64,000 bases of DNA from JALORV01 sp963791235 (GTDB lineage: Bacteria > Pseudomonadota > Gammaproteobacteria > Burkholderiales > Burkholderiaceae_F): positions 620,001 through 684,000 of the forward strand of contig CAWBRW010000029.1 in NCBI GenBank assembly GCA_963791235.1. Direction: 5' to 3'. The position numbers and the translations under genes are program-made. Below the pieces are notes generated by a model. It did no database searches. It was not told where the DNA came from and saw only the letters and a list, made by a program, of their open reading frames with translations. Each line of letters starts with the position of its first letter. The first letter of the stretch is position 1. Of this stretch, positions 16,982-27,762 are shown piece by piece.

Positions 16982-18296
16982 GTACAGACCGGGTACATAG
17001 GTAGCAGTTTGGACCGGGGACATTGGTAACGGGTTGAACCTAGTGGGTCAGGAGGTGTGGCCCATGAGCTGGAAGGAGACCTGTGTGATGAACGAGAAGG
17101 TGCTGTTCATTGCCGATGTGCAGAACGAAGAGCTCACGTTTAGCGAAGCGTGTCGACGGCGTGGCATCAGTCGCAAGACGGGCTACCAGTTGTGGCAGCG
17201 CTATCAAGCCGAGGGCAGCTCAGGTCTGCAGCCGCGTTCGCGCGCGCCGCTGCACCATCCCAATGCGGTGGACGAGGCGGTGATTGCCCAACTGTTGGCG
17301 GCACGGCGACGGCACCCGAGTTGGGGACCGCGCAACCTGCTCGACTGGCTCGCGCGGCGCGAGCCGCAGCGCCTCTGGCCGGCGGCCAGCACGGTGGGTG
17401 AGATCCTGGCGCGACACGGGCTGATCCCACCGCGGCGACGACGCCGGCGCGGGCCGGCCTACAGCCAGCCGTTGGTGCAGGCCGATCGACCCAACGCACT
17501 GTGGTGTGCTGACTTCAAGGGCCAGTGGCGCTTGGGCAATGGCACGTGGTGCTATCCGCTGACGGTGTCCGACAGCTACAGCCGCAGCCTGCTGCTGTGT
17601 CGCGGGCTGACCAGCACGCACGGCGCGCCCGTGCGGGCGTGGATGGAGCGGCTGTTCCGCGAGCGCGGCTTGCCGCTGGCCATCCGCACCGACAACGGCA
17701 GCCCGTTCGCCTCAGTGGGGCTGGGCGGACTGAGCCGGCTGTCGGTCTGGTGGGTGCGCTTGGGGATCTGGCCCGAGCGCATCGCACCCGGACATCCGGA
17801 ACAAAACGGCCGTCACGAACGACTGCATCGGACACTGGCGGCAGCCACCGTGGCGCCGCTCGCCCACGATCTGGCCGCGCAGCAGCGCCGCTTCGAGCGT
17901 TTCGGCGCCGAGTACAACCAGGAGCGCTCCCACCAGGCCTTGGGGCGGCGCACCCCGGCCGAGGTGTACCAGTGCTCGCGTCGGCCTTATCCACGGCGGC
18001 TGCCACCGGTGGAGTATCCGCACCACTACGAGGTGCGCCGCGTGCATCGGGCCGGCGACATCCGCTGGCGCGGCCGCTCGCTTTACGTGAGCGAAGCGCT
18101 GGGCGGCGAGGCGGTCGGACTGGAGCAAATCGACGAAGCCTGCTGGCGTCTGTACTACGGCATGCTGCCGCTCGGTACCTTCGATACGCGCGCCGCGCGC
18201 GGCGCGCGTATCGAACCCATTACACGCACCGAGCCATCGCCGAAAGTGTTACCGATGTGCCCGGTCTGACCCGTTACCAATGTTCCCGGTTGCACA
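16982..18296 (+). mobile_element. IS481-family insertion sequence (1,315 bp), intact
   Basis: The ends are imperfect inverted repeats of about 50 bp. Each has two related blocks: left ACCGGGTACATAGGTAGCAG and ACCGGGGACATTGGTAACGG; right, read inward, ACCGGGAACATTGGTAACGG and ACCGGGCACATCGGTAACAC. This double-block end is typical of IS481-family elements. The target-site duplication is GAGG (16978-16981 and 18297-18300). The element has one full-length transposase and no frameshift, so it is probably recent or active. The exact outer base of the left end is uncertain by one or two positions. Confidence 0.9.
17064..18269 (+). CDS. IS481-family transposase (DDE)
   Basis: A 401-residue integrase-fold transposase. 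The N-terminal helix-turn-helix is at about residues 25-60 (LTFSEACRRRGISRKTGYQL). The DDE catalytic core has the first aspartate in WCADFKGQW, the second in IRTDNGSPF, and the glutamate in HPEQNGRHERLHRTL. The C-terminal part (about 300-400) has YNQERSHQALGRRTPAEVY and a beta-rich domain. The open frame begins at 17034, but ATG 17064 (MSWKETCVMNEKVLF) is the family's usual start, with AGGAGG a few bases upstream (17050-17055). The frame is intact. Confidence 0.93.
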   Translation: MSWKETCVMNEKVLFIADVQNEELTFSEACRRRGISRKTGYQLWQRYQAEGSSGLQPRSRAPLHHPNAVDEAVIAQLLAARRRHPSWGPRNLLDWLARREPQRLWPAASTVGEILARHGLIPPRRRRRRGPAYSQPLVQADRPNALWCADFKGQWRLGNGTWCYPLTVSDSYSRSLLLCRGLTSTHGAPVRAWMERLFRERGLPLAIRTDNGSPFASVGLGGLSRLSVWWVRLGIWPERIAPGHPEQNGRHERLHRTLAAATVAPLAHDLAAQQRRFERFGAEYNQERSHQALGRRTPAEVYQCSRRPYPRRLPPVEYPHHYEVRRVHRAGDIRWRGRSLYVSEALGGEAVGLEQIDEACWRLYYGMLPLGTFDTRAARGARIEPITRTEPSPKVLPMCPV

Positions 18297-18494
18297 GAGG
18301 AGTGCTAGCACCCTCCCGCGTGGCGGAGGGCAGGGTGGGTGTCGCTGCAGTTGAAATTCGGCGGAGCGCGCGGCCGCTCCGGAGCGCAGCCGACTGATCT
18401 GGTCATGTGCGTTTCTCGCGCAGCGAGGAACCGTCCCGGAGCGAGTGCACGTGCAAGTCCCGGCAGAGCCGGGACTTGCGTACAGCGAGCGACG

Positions 18495-20063
18495 CTATTC
18501 CCAAAGAGTGAAGTAAAACGTCGCCCCGTGCCCGGGATTCGGGGCGGGGACGGCTTCGGCCCAGATGCGTCCGCCGTGGCGGCGGATGATCTTCTGCACG
18601 GTGGCAAGGCCAACGCCGGTGCCTGGAAATTCGTTGGCACTGTGGAAGCGCTGGAACAGGCCGAAGAGTTTCTCAGCGAAACGCATGTCGAAGCCGGCGC
18701 CGTTGTCCTTCACGAAATAGGTGCGCGTGGCGTTGTCGTCCCGGATACCGAACTCAATCCGTGCCTGCGGTGTTTTAGCGGTGAACTTCCAGGCATTGCC
18801 CAGCAGGTTCTGCAGCACCAGGCGCAGCAGCGTGCTGTCGCCGTCGGCGCGCAGATCCGGTGCGATGACGAATTCAACGGCGCGCGTATGGTCCTGGGCG
18901 CGCAGGTCATCGGTGAGTTCGCGGGCGATCTGCGTCAGGTCGACGCGCTCGCGCGTGAGTTCGCGGCTGGTCATGCGCGACAGGGACAGCAGCGTCTCGA
19001 TCATCGAGTTCATGCGCTGGCTGGCGGCAACGATGCGGCGCAGGTGGTCGCGGCCGAGTTCGTCCAGTGGCTTGCCGCGGTCGCCGTAGTCCTCCAGCAC
19101 GATCGTGGCGAACCCGTCCACGACGCGCAGCGGGGCGCGCAGGTCGTGCGACACCGAGTACGAGAAGCTGTCGAGTTCGCGCAGCGCGTGGTCGAGTTCG
19201 ACCGAGCGCTCGGCAAGTTGCCGGTTGCGTTGCTCGAGGTCGGACTTCAGCTGAGTGACATCGCCGGCCGTCGCCGGGGCGGCGCTCCCGAGCAGGGGAG
19301 TCAGGTCGTGCGCGGCGCCGGCATAGCCGCGGAAGGTGCCTGTGCCTGAGAACAGCGGCGCGCCCGAGAGGGCAAGGATGCGCAGCGGCCGTTCATCGGT
19401 TCCATTCACCTCGACGCGCACGTCGAAGTAGGGTGCGCGCGCGGCGAGTGCCGTCAACAGAGCGGGCGGTGCATCGGCCCCGGACGTGATTTCCCACGGG
19501 CGGCGACCGACGAGGGAAGTGCAGTCGAACCAGTCGATCGAACGATGACTGCGCTCGACTTCGACGACGAAGCCATCGGCATTGGTGCGCCACGACCAGG
19601 TGGCCGATGCGGCCAGGGATTGCCGCATTGCATTGAGTTCGCGTCGGGAACGGTGCTGCTGGGCGAGCACGACGCCCGTCAGTGCGATGAGCGCGCCGAT
19701 CGACGCGGCACCCAGCAGCCACAGCGCGGCGATGCCGCCCTGCGGTGCACCGAGCGCCACGGTGGCCGCCGACGCAGGCGATGCCGCACTGGCTGCGCCG
19801 AATGTGGCAGCGGCCGCTCGGGCGACGCGTGCGAGCGCACGCTCGCGTGCACCTCCGCGTGTCTGCGCGTTCCTCGTCAGAAAAGTTGCCGTCCCCACCG
19901 GCTCCGATTGTGCAGCAACACGGGGGCCGACGCGAGTGCGCACGCCTGCTTGGCGGTGTCTGAAATGCCCTTGGAGGGTGCGGCTTTTCAAGGGGTTGGG
20001 CTCCCCGCTTCGGACTAGCCTGCCATGACCATCCGACTGGTGCGTTCGCTCGCGCCCATTCAT
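18495..20063 (-). CDS. PAS-containing sensor histidine kinase (phytochrome-type kinase core)
   Basis: Up to 522 residues. One membrane helix (about 110-135, GGIAALWLLGAASIGALIAL) is followed by a short PAS-like domain (about 145-260), a coiled-coil linker, and the HisKA domain with phospho-His in SYSVSHDLRAPLRVVDGFA. The HATPase has N-box LQNLLGNAWKFT, G1 VKDNGAGFDM and G2 GTGVGLATVQKII. This core is the type seen in bacteriophytochromes and similar kinases. The N-terminal 80 residues look unlike a real protein start (Arg/Gly/His-rich), so the true start probably lies nearer the membrane helix, or a frameshift hides it. No response regulator is adjacent on its strand. Its stop abuts the right cap of repeat copy 2. 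Confidence 0.8.
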   Translation of the reverse strand: MNGRERTHQSDGHGRLVRSGEPNPLKSRTLQGHFRHRQAGVRTRVGPRVAAQSEPVGTATFLTRNAQTRGGARERALARVARAAAATFGAASAASPASAATVALGAPQGGIAALWLLGAASIGALIALTGVVLAQQHRSRRELNAMRQSLAASATWSWRTNADGFVVEVERSHRSIDWFDCTSLVGRRPWEITSGADAPPALLTALAARAPYFDVRVEVNGTDERPLRILALSGAPLFSGTGTFRGYAGAAHDLTPLLGSAAPATAGDVTQLKSDLEQRNRQLAERSVELDHALRELDSFSYSVSHDLRAPLRVVDGFATIVLEDYGDRGKPLDELGRDHLRRIVAASQRMNSMIETLLSLSRMTSRELTRERVDLTQIARELTDDLRAQDHTRAVEFVIAPDLRADGDSTLLRLVLQNLLGNAWKFTAKTPQARIEFGIRDDNATRTYFVKDNGAGFDMRFAEKLFGLFQRFHSANEFPGTGVGLATVQKIIRRHGGRIWAEAVPAPNPGHGATFYFTLWE

Positions 20064-23000
20064 GCCGCACGCGCAGCCTCACTCTCTACTGCAGCGAATC
20101 CGACGACTGGTTCCCGTTGCACGGCCAGGCGCGGAGTCGGCCGCCATCGGCGAGGATGTCGCGACGCAGATGCACGATTTGATCCGATCGCACTGCCGGG
20201 TGGTCATGCGCGCTTCAGCTCGATCGCGGTGCCGCTGATCGGTGTGCTGGTGCTGGTCGCGAGCTGGACGGTCGGGCATCAGTTACTACTTCCATCATCG
20301 CAGCGCCGAGCAGGTGTTCCTCGGAACAGCAGCGCGCCAAGGCCGAGCGGGCGGCGACGCTTGTCAACGCGACGATCGCCAGCGACTACAGCGCGCTCGA
20401 AGACTCGGCGCGTCGCATGGCAGAGCGGCCCGAACTCGTGGCGGCGCTGCAGCGTGCTGATGCAGATGAGGCCGTGCGGGCTTGGGCACAGCGCTCGCGT
20501 CACAGCGGCGAGGAGGTCGCGTTCGAAGTGCACGACGCGCGCGGCCAACTGATCGAGCGGGTCGGCAGCGCGGCGCAGTACCGCCTCGAGAACGCGGCCA
20601 AGAACGAAGCGGTGAAGGCTGCCCTGTCCGGACGCGCCAGCCTGGTCGCCGAGGCCGGCGAAACCGGTCTCACGTTGCGCGCCATCGCGCCGGTTGCGTC
20701 CGGCGGGCGGACGCTCGGTGTCATCGTCGCAGAGCAGCGCATTGACGCTGAGTACCTCGGCACGCTGGCGTCGAAGATCGGGCTGGACATCGCCCTTGTG
20801 AGCGGCCGCCACGCCCTGGCAGCCAGCGCGACTCCGGCGGACACCCGCTGGCTCGAGAAGACGGCCCGGTTCGTCACGGGGCGCTCGTCCGCGCAGATCG
20901 CGCTCGATGGCGGGCTTGACATCGCACTCGCACCGCTGGCTCTGACTCAGCAGCCGCTGGCGGTCGCGGCGCTGATGCCGAACAGCGAGGCCTACGACAC
21001 GCTGTCGGAGTCGACCGAGGCATTCATTGCCGTGGTGCTGTTCGCGATCCTGGCGACGATCGCCGCTGGCCTGTACCTCAGTCACTACGTGATCCAGCCG
21101 GTGAAGGCGTTGACCGAGCGGGCGGAGGAACTGTCGCTGCGCTTTGCGGGCCGGCGTGCTGCTCGCCGCGGCGATGAACTCGACTCGCTGGTCGGCTCGT
21201 TCGAGGCGATGACGACGGCGCTGCTCTCGCACTCCGACCGCCTCGCCCGCGCACACAAGAGCGAACTGCAGAACAGCCTCGAACTGCAGCATCAGTACGC
21301 GCAGATGCGGCTGCTGCGCAGCCTGGCCGCCGCGGCAAACGAGAGTGGCACCGTCGAATCGACGCTCGAGCGCGCGCTGCAGGAGATCGGCTGGCTATCT
21401 CGACTGGCCGCTCGGACGTGTGGCGCTCCAGCAGGAGGCCGTCGCCGATGCGGCGCTGCCGCCGCGCTCGATCTGGTTCGCGCGCGATACGGAACGCTTC
21501 GGCGCGTTCATCGACGCGAGCAACCGTACGCCGATCGTGCCCTCGCCTGATCACCTGATCGGACGTGCGTATCTCTCCGGCACGCCGCACTGGGTTTCCG
21601 ATCTGTCGCGCATGTCCGACTGGGACCGGTTGGTCGAGGCGCTCGACGCGGGCCTGCAGACCGGCATCGTCATCCCGGTCATCGCGCGCGGCCACGTGAC
21701 CGCGTTCATCGAGTTCTTCTGCGACCACCGCGTCGAGGCGACCAACGAGCAGCTCGAACTGCTCGAGGCGATCAGCGCCGAACTCTCGCGTGTGGCCGAA
21801 CGGCAGCGGGCCGAGCGCGATGTGCGCGAGCGCGAGCTGGAAGCGAGCCGCCTGGCGATGGTCGCGTCGCGCACCGACCAGATGGTGATGATCCTGGATC
21901 CGTCGGGACGCATCGAATGGGCCAATGATGCCTGCGCGCGCTTTTCGGGCTACTCGCTGCAGGACGTGCGCGGAACATTGGCGCACACGCTGCTGCGCGG
22001 ACCGCAGACCGATGCTGCGGCGACCGACGCCATTGCCGAAGCGGTGGTGCGCGGCGAACCGTGCCGCGTCGAGTTCGTGGCCTATACCCGCGACGGCGAG
22101 ATGCGGGTGCTCGAAGTCGAGGGCCAGCCGCTGCGCGACGAACAGGGCCGTTACTTCCAGTACGCGCTGATCAGCCCGGACATCACCGAGCGCAAGCGCA
22201 CCGAGGCGGCGCTGCGCGAGAGCGCGGAGTACTTCCGGGCGCTGTTCGACGAGTCGCCGGTGGCGGCCGCTATCCAGGCGCCGGATTTCCGCATCGTTCG
22301 TGCCAACGCCGCGCACACGCGGATGCTGGGCTACACGATCGACCAGGTGATCGGCAAGGACCCGATCAACTTCTATCACCCGGACGACATGGACGCGGCG
22401 CACGCCTCGCGCCGCGCGCTGTCCCGCTCGGAGCGTGGCCCGACGACGTTCGAACGCCGAATGCTGACCGGCGATGGCCGCACGATCTGGGTCCGCGGCC
22501 ATTCTGTGCGCTTCAGCGATGCCGGCGGGGAGCGCTATACGCTGACAATCCTCGAGAACATCACCGAGAGCAAGCACGTCGAGCATGTCCTGCGCGAGGC
22601 CAAGGAGCTTGCAGAGTCGGCGAGCCGCGCGAAGTCGCAGTTCCTCGCCAACATGAGCCACGAAATCCGCACGCCGATGAACGGCGTGCTCGGCATGACG
22701 GAGCTGTTGCTCGGCACGCCGCTGTCGGACAAGCAACGACGGTTTGCCGAGGCGGTCTATCGCTCCGGCGAGTCGCTGCTCGAGATCATCAACGACATTC
22801 TCGACTTCTCGAAGATCGAAGCCGGCAAGCTGGAACTCGAATCGGTCGACTTCAACCTGCGCACCGTCGTCGAGGACGTGTTCGAACTGCTCGCCCCGCG
22901 GGCCCACCAGAAGCGGCTCGAACTCGCCTCGCGCATCGAGCCGTCGGTGCCCGATGTGGTGCGCGGCGATCCGATGCGCCTGCGCCAGGTGCTCACCAAC

Positions 23001-24638
23001 CTCGTCGGCAACGCCATCAAGTTCACCGAGGCCGGCGAGGTCATCGTCAGTGTCGGCTGCAGGGCACAGCCTCCGTACGAGGCGCCGCGAGTCAGCTTCG
23101 AGGTGCGCGACAGCGGCATCGGCATGCGTCCGGAGGCGCTGGAAAAGCTCTTCACCGTGTTCATGCAGGCCGACCAGTCGATGTCGCGACGCTACGGAGG
23201 CACCGGTCTGGGACTGGCGATCAGCAAGCAACTCGTTGAGCTGATGGGCGGGCAGATCACGGTCGAGAGTCGCTTCGGCGAGGGCTCGGTGTTCCGCTTT
23301 GACGTGCCGCTGCCCGCCGGGGAGGCCGCTGCCGTTGCGGCGCCGTCCAACATTGGTGAGTTGCGCGGGCGGCGAGTGATCCTGGTCGAGGACAATCCGA
23401 CCAATCGCAGCATTCTCGAGGCCCAGCTGCGCGGATTTGGCATGGATGTGGCGACAGCCGACAACGGCGCCACCGCGCTGGAGCTGCTTCGCGCTGCGGC
23501 GCGCGCCTCGACACCATTTGACGCTGCGGTGATCGACATGAAGATGCCGATCATGGACGGGCTGACGATGGCGACCGAACTGCGCCGCGATCCGCTGCTG
23601 GCCGAGGTGCGCATGGTGATGCTCACTTCGCTGGGCAGCGGAAATGAGGCCCGGCTGGCCTACGACAGCGGGATCGAGGCCTACCTGACGAAACCGGTGC
23701 GCCAGGCGGAGTTGGTCGAGGCGCTCGGGCGCGTGCTGCAGACCGAATCTCCCAGCACTCCGCCCATCCTGACGGTGGCGCCAGGACGACGGGCGCGGGT
23801 GCTGATCGTCGAGGACAACGCGGTGAACCAGGAAGTCGCCCGCGCGATGCTGGTGGAACTCGGATGCTCGATCCGCGTGGCCGCCGACGGCCGTGAGGCA
23901 CTGGCTGTACTGCGCGACGATACGTTCGACCTGGTGTTCATGGACTGCCAGATGCCGGAAATGGATGGCTTCGAGGCGGTGCGGCGGTTCCGCGCCTCGG
24001 CCGCAACCGGCTATGCGACGCGCGGCGACGTGCCGATCGTCGCGTTGACCGCGAACGCGCTCGCCGGCGACGCCGAGCGCTGTATTGCTGCGGGCTTCGA
24101 CGATTACCTGGCCAAACCCGTGCGCAAGGAGCAACTCGACGGTGCTCTGCTGCGCTGGGTGGGGGAGGTGGGCGGGCCCGCGACTTCGGACGCTGCCACG
24201 GAACCGCCGGCGCCAGCGATCGAGCCGACGCCGCAACCGGCTGATGAAACGGTTTCGAGGGATGAGCGGCCGACGATCGACCTGACCGTCATCGACCTGA
24301 TCCGTGACATGGAGCGGCGCGGCGCGACCCGGTTGCTGGAGCGGCTGGTCGCCACCTACATCACGACGGCGGCACGGCTGGTGGCGCAGGCGGCGTTCGC
24401 GCTCAAGTCGGGCGATGTCCCGTCGCTGCAGCACGCTGCCCATACGCTGAAGTCGTCCAGCGCCAATCTGGGCGCGATCGAGCTGTCGCGGCGCTTTGCC
24501 GCGCTGGAGCGACATGCGCGTGGCGGTGCGATCGACGCGGCGCGCGAAGAATGGGGCGCGACGCAACTGGAGTACGAACGCGCCATCAAGGTCCTGCAGG
24601 ACATTCTGGCCGCCGACGAAGCGGTCGTGTCGAACTGA
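20062..24638 (+). pseudogene. BarA-like hybrid histidine kinase, frameshifts in N-terminal half as read
   Basis: Layout after joining frames: membrane helix (IAVPLIGVLVLVASW, about 20222-20270), periplasmic sensor region, second helix (FIAVVLFAILATIAAGLYL), HAMP (HYVIQPVKALTERAEEL), GAF-like domain, two PAS domains, HisKA with FLANMSHEIRTPMNGVLG, HATPase, two receiver domains (phosphoacceptor regions AAVIDMKMP and LVFMDCQMP) and a C-terminal Hpt domain (HAAHTLKSSSANLG). Frame changes lie near 20215, 20278, 20318 and 21405; from about 21420 the frame is intact to TGA 24638. The start is unsure: ATG 20062 (MPHAQPHSLLQRI) or ATG 20025. The first receiver is probably the less canonical. Such kinases run a His-Asp-His-Asp relay; the GGDEF-EAL gene 17 bp downstream has a receiver that could be the output. 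Confidence 0.85.
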
Positions 24639-24654
24639 GGGTGAAGTGCGAGTA

Positions 24655-27163
24655 ATGAACAACGAAGCTCCACGATCCGGCAAGCGGACCGAAGAACCGC
24701 AGGAAGGCACCGGCTCGGCGCCCCGCGCGGACCTCGTGCTGCTGGTCGACGACGATCCGGTCGCACGCCTGCTGACCGCGTCGGCGCTCGCCGAGCGCAA
24801 CTGGCGTGTGATCGAGGCGGATGGCGGCGCAGCGGCGCTCGAACTCTTCGCCGACAACCAGCCGGATGTCGTCGTACTTGACGCGCTGATGCCGGAGGTC
24901 GACGGTTTCATCACCTGCGAGCGCCTGCGGCGGTTGACCGGTGGCGAGCACGTGCCGATCCTGATGCTTACCGGGCTCGACGACGAAACGTCGATCGCGC
25001 GCGCCTATGAGGCCGGCGCCACGGACTTCTTCGTCAAGAGCACGACGCAATGGACGCTACTGTCGGAGCGGCTGCGCTACATGATCCGTGCCTCGCGCAT
25101 GCGCGAGGAACTGGCGGAAAGCCGCGCCAAGCTCTCCAAGGCACAACGCATCGCGCGCCTCGGCAGCTGGGAATGGGACATCGCCGGGCGCTGGGTCAGG
25201 CTGTCCGAGGAATGCTTCGCGATCGCCGGGCTGCCGCCGCAGGAGGACGGGCTCGCCGACTGGTTCGTGTGGTCGCGCGTCGTCGAGGATGAACGCGCCC
25301 GCATCGAGATGATGTTCCGCGAGGCGCTGGCGGGCAACGGGCAGATGAACTTCGAGTGCCGCATCGCGCGTCCGACCGGACAGGTGCGCGTGGTGCAGAT
25401 CGAAGGCGAGGTCGATCGCGACGAGGCCGGCCGGGCCAAGGCGGTGCACGGCGTGATCCAGGACATCACCGAACGCAAGCAGGCCGAGGACCAGATCCGG
25501 CAGCTGGCGAACTACGACAGCCTGACCGGCCTGCCCAACCGCCGCTTCTTCCGCGACCAGTTCCAGGCCGCACTCGAGCGCGCCCGCACCAGCGGCTCTG
25601 CGGTAGGCGTTCTGTTCATCGATCTCGATCGATTCAAGCAGATCAACGACACGCTGGGACATCAGGTCGGCGACCAGCTGCTGCGCGAAGTCGCCAAGCG
25701 TCTGCATCAGTGCGTGCGCGAGAACGACACGGTCGCCCGCGGAGCAGAGGCCACCGGCGCGCTGCGCAACGGGCGTCCGCCCAACATCGGTTCGGCTACG
25801 CGCAACCTCGCGGCGGGCTCGCATATCGCTGCCAGTGACGGCGGCCACGTCGAACAGCGTTGCGCGACTCGGCGGTGACGAGTTCACGATCCTGCTCTCG
25901 GACCTGGCGGAGCCCAGCGCCATCGAGGCGGTGGCGCAGCGATTGATCGAGACGATGCGGCGCCCGTTTGCCTTCTCCGGCCACGAGCTGTTCGTGACGG
26001 CGTCGATGGGAGTCGCCACCTATCCGGTCGACGGCGGCGATGTCGACACACTGCTGCGCAAGGCCGACATCGCGATGTACGCGGTCAAGGACAGCGGGCG
26101 CAACGGCATCATGCGGTTCTCGAACGCGATGAACACCGCCACCGCCGAGCGCTGGCGGCTGGAGACGGCACTGCACCGCGCGCTCGAGCGCGAGGAGCTG
26201 GTGATGTACTACCAGCCGAAGGTCAATGTCATCGACGGGACGATCGTCGGCGCCGAGGCGCTGATGCGCTGGAAGCGCGGCGGCGAACTGGTGCCCCCGG
26301 GCGAGTTCATCACGGTGGCAGAGGAGTCGGGACTCATCGTGCCGATCACCGAGTGGGCGGTGCGCGAGGTCTGCAAGCAGATGGTGACGTGGGCGGAAGA
26401 GGGCATGCCGCCGACGCCGGTGTCGATCAACATCTCAGGCCGGCACATCCAGCGCGCCAACCTGGTCGAGCCGGTGCAGGCGGCGCTGGCGGGTTTTCGC
26501 CTCGACGCACGCCTGCTGGAGCTCGAGCTCACCGAGACCGTGCTGATGCAGAACCTGGGCCACGCATTGCCGCTGCTGCAGGCGCTGAAGGACCTTGGCG
26601 TGGCGATTTCGGTGGATGACTTCGGCACCGGATACTCATCCCTTTCGTACCTGAAGAAGCTGCCGATCGACACGCTGAAGATCGACCGCTCGTTCGTGCG
26701 CGAACTCGAAACGAGTGGCGACAACGCCGCGATCGTCGCGGCGATCATCGCGATGAGCAAGAGTCTGAAACTGCGCGTTGTCGCGGAGGGCGTGGAAACG
26801 CAGGGGCAGATGACGCGGCTCTTCGACCAGGGCTGTCAGCTGATGCAGGGTTTCCTGTTCTCGCCAGCCGTTCCGGGCTCGGACTTCCATGCGCTGATCC
26901 GCAGCAGCGTCGGCCGCCCACATTGGCGCGTGAACTTCGGGCCGCGGCGCGGCGTCACCGGCCCGGCGATGCCGGTCGACGAGCACTCGAACGGCCGGCA
27001 CCACGGCAAGATCACCAACGAGTTTGTCGGTCCGCCGCGACCGGTGGCGGTGGCGGAAGCCAGCGAAACGCTGAAGCCGGTGAACGAAGGCGGCGAGAAC
27101 GGCGGTGGGCAGCGCGATCGCGCGCTCAAGTGGGCGACGCGCTTTATCGGGCGCGACGGATAG
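24655..27163 (+). pseudogene. REC-PAS-GGDEF-EAL c-di-GMP signalling protein, one frameshift as read
   Basis: About 835 residues. The receiver (about 25-145) has DDD near residue 31 and the phospho-acceptor in VVVLDALMP. A PAS/PAC domain (about 165-275) follows, then GGDEF (NYDSLTGLPNRRFF to RLGGDEFTILL) and EAL (GAEALMRWKR, DDFGTGYSSLSYLKKLP, VVAEGVETQ). Both active-site motifs look complete, so it may make and break c-di-GMP. An unusual insertion of about 40 residues sits just before the GGDEF motif, and within it (about 25840-25865) the frame shifts by one. ATG 24655 lies 17 bp after the hybrid kinase stop, with GAGGG upstream. Its receiver is a likely target of that kinase, and its product could act on the PilZ proteins at 5.2 and 8.1 kb. 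Confidence 0.88.
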
Positions 27164-27261
27164 CAAAGCGGTCGACGTCACCCCTCGACGACGAATGACT
27201 TGCGTGTCGCTGCGCGGGCGGATACATCGTCGTTCGACAACTGACGCTCACGGCGCGGGCC

Positions 27262-27690
27262 GGTAACTTTCTTTGCTTCGCCAAAGAAAGTCACCAAAGA
27301 AAGGCGACCGCACGAGGCCGGCCTGCGGCTTCCCTTGCGCTGCAGGTCGTCAGCGAGCCGTGCGCGAAACTCGCTCCCTGCGGTCGCTCAGACAGCGCGC
27401 CCGGCACTGCTCCGCTGCCGCCCCGCACCGCTGCGGCGTCCACGAGCGGATTGACCCCGTCGCCGTGCCGACTCTGCGAAAGGCGACTCAGTGCCTGCCT
27501 TCGAAGGCGCCGCGCAGCGCAGGGGACGCGGGGGCCGTTGAGGGCCTGCCTGTCTGAGCGCCCATCGGGCGCGAGTTTGCAGGCCCGCCCGCGACCCCGA
27601 GCAGCACAGGGCACCCGCAGGGCGCCTTCGCAGGCGCGGCTTTCTTTGGTTACTTTCTTTGCCAAGACAAAGAAAGTAACGGGCCGCGCG
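27262..27690. repeat. Inverted-repeat-bounded intergenic element, AAAGAAAGT type
   Basis: The left end holds GGTAACTTTCTTTG, six bases, CAAAGAAAGTCACC and CAAAGAAAGG (27262-27304). The right end (27638-27684) is its inverted copy: CTTTCTTTGGTTACTTTC, TTTG, six bases, CAAAGAAAGTAACGGG. About 330 bp of GC-rich sequence lie between, with open frames on several strands but no recognisable protein. Elements with these CTTTCTTTG/CAAAGAAAG ends recur between genes in many beta- and gammaproteobacteria. It fills most of the 600-bp gap between the GGDEF-EAL gene and the NarL-type regulator. Confidence 0.75.
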
Positions 27691-27762
27691 GCCCTGAAGC
27701 GCACCTCGAACTAAGGGAATGAAGCTCGCGCAGCGGCAGGCGCTGGCAGGCACGTCCGCGGA

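Larger units (their letters stand above)
16767..18493. repeat. Hairpin-capped repeat element, copy 2, split by an IS481-family insertion
   Basis: Left cap: TGTACGC (16773-16779), 7-bp stem with TGC loop (16780-16796), GCACGTGCA (16797-16805). Right cap: TGCACGTGC (18446-18454), 10-bp stem with AGA loop (18455-18477), GCGTACA (18478-18484). The GC-rich inner arms are at about 16856-16890 and 18358-18395. An insertion sequence occupies 16982-18296. Removing it and one copy of GAGG restores gagggaggagtgc, the sequence found uninterrupted in copies 1 and 3. Without the insertion the element is about 400 bp and lies between two convergent genes, like copies 1 and 3. Confidence 0.9.

Noticed and set aside
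18339..19349. A plus-strand frame opposite the PAS histidine kinase
   Set aside because: It starts inside the repeat cap and runs antisense to HisKA and HATPase motifs.
21078..24914. A 1,278-codon open frame on the minus strand, antisense to the hybrid kinase
   Set aside because: It mirrors a plus-strand gene with recognisable domains; its translation is Arg/His/Gln-rich and matches nothing. GC-rich codon bias keeps the antisense frame open.
27291..27753. Several open frames on both strands between 27.27 and 27.75 kb
   Set aside because: They lie within the AAAGAAAGT-type repeat, overlap each other on both strands, and look like translated repeat DNA.
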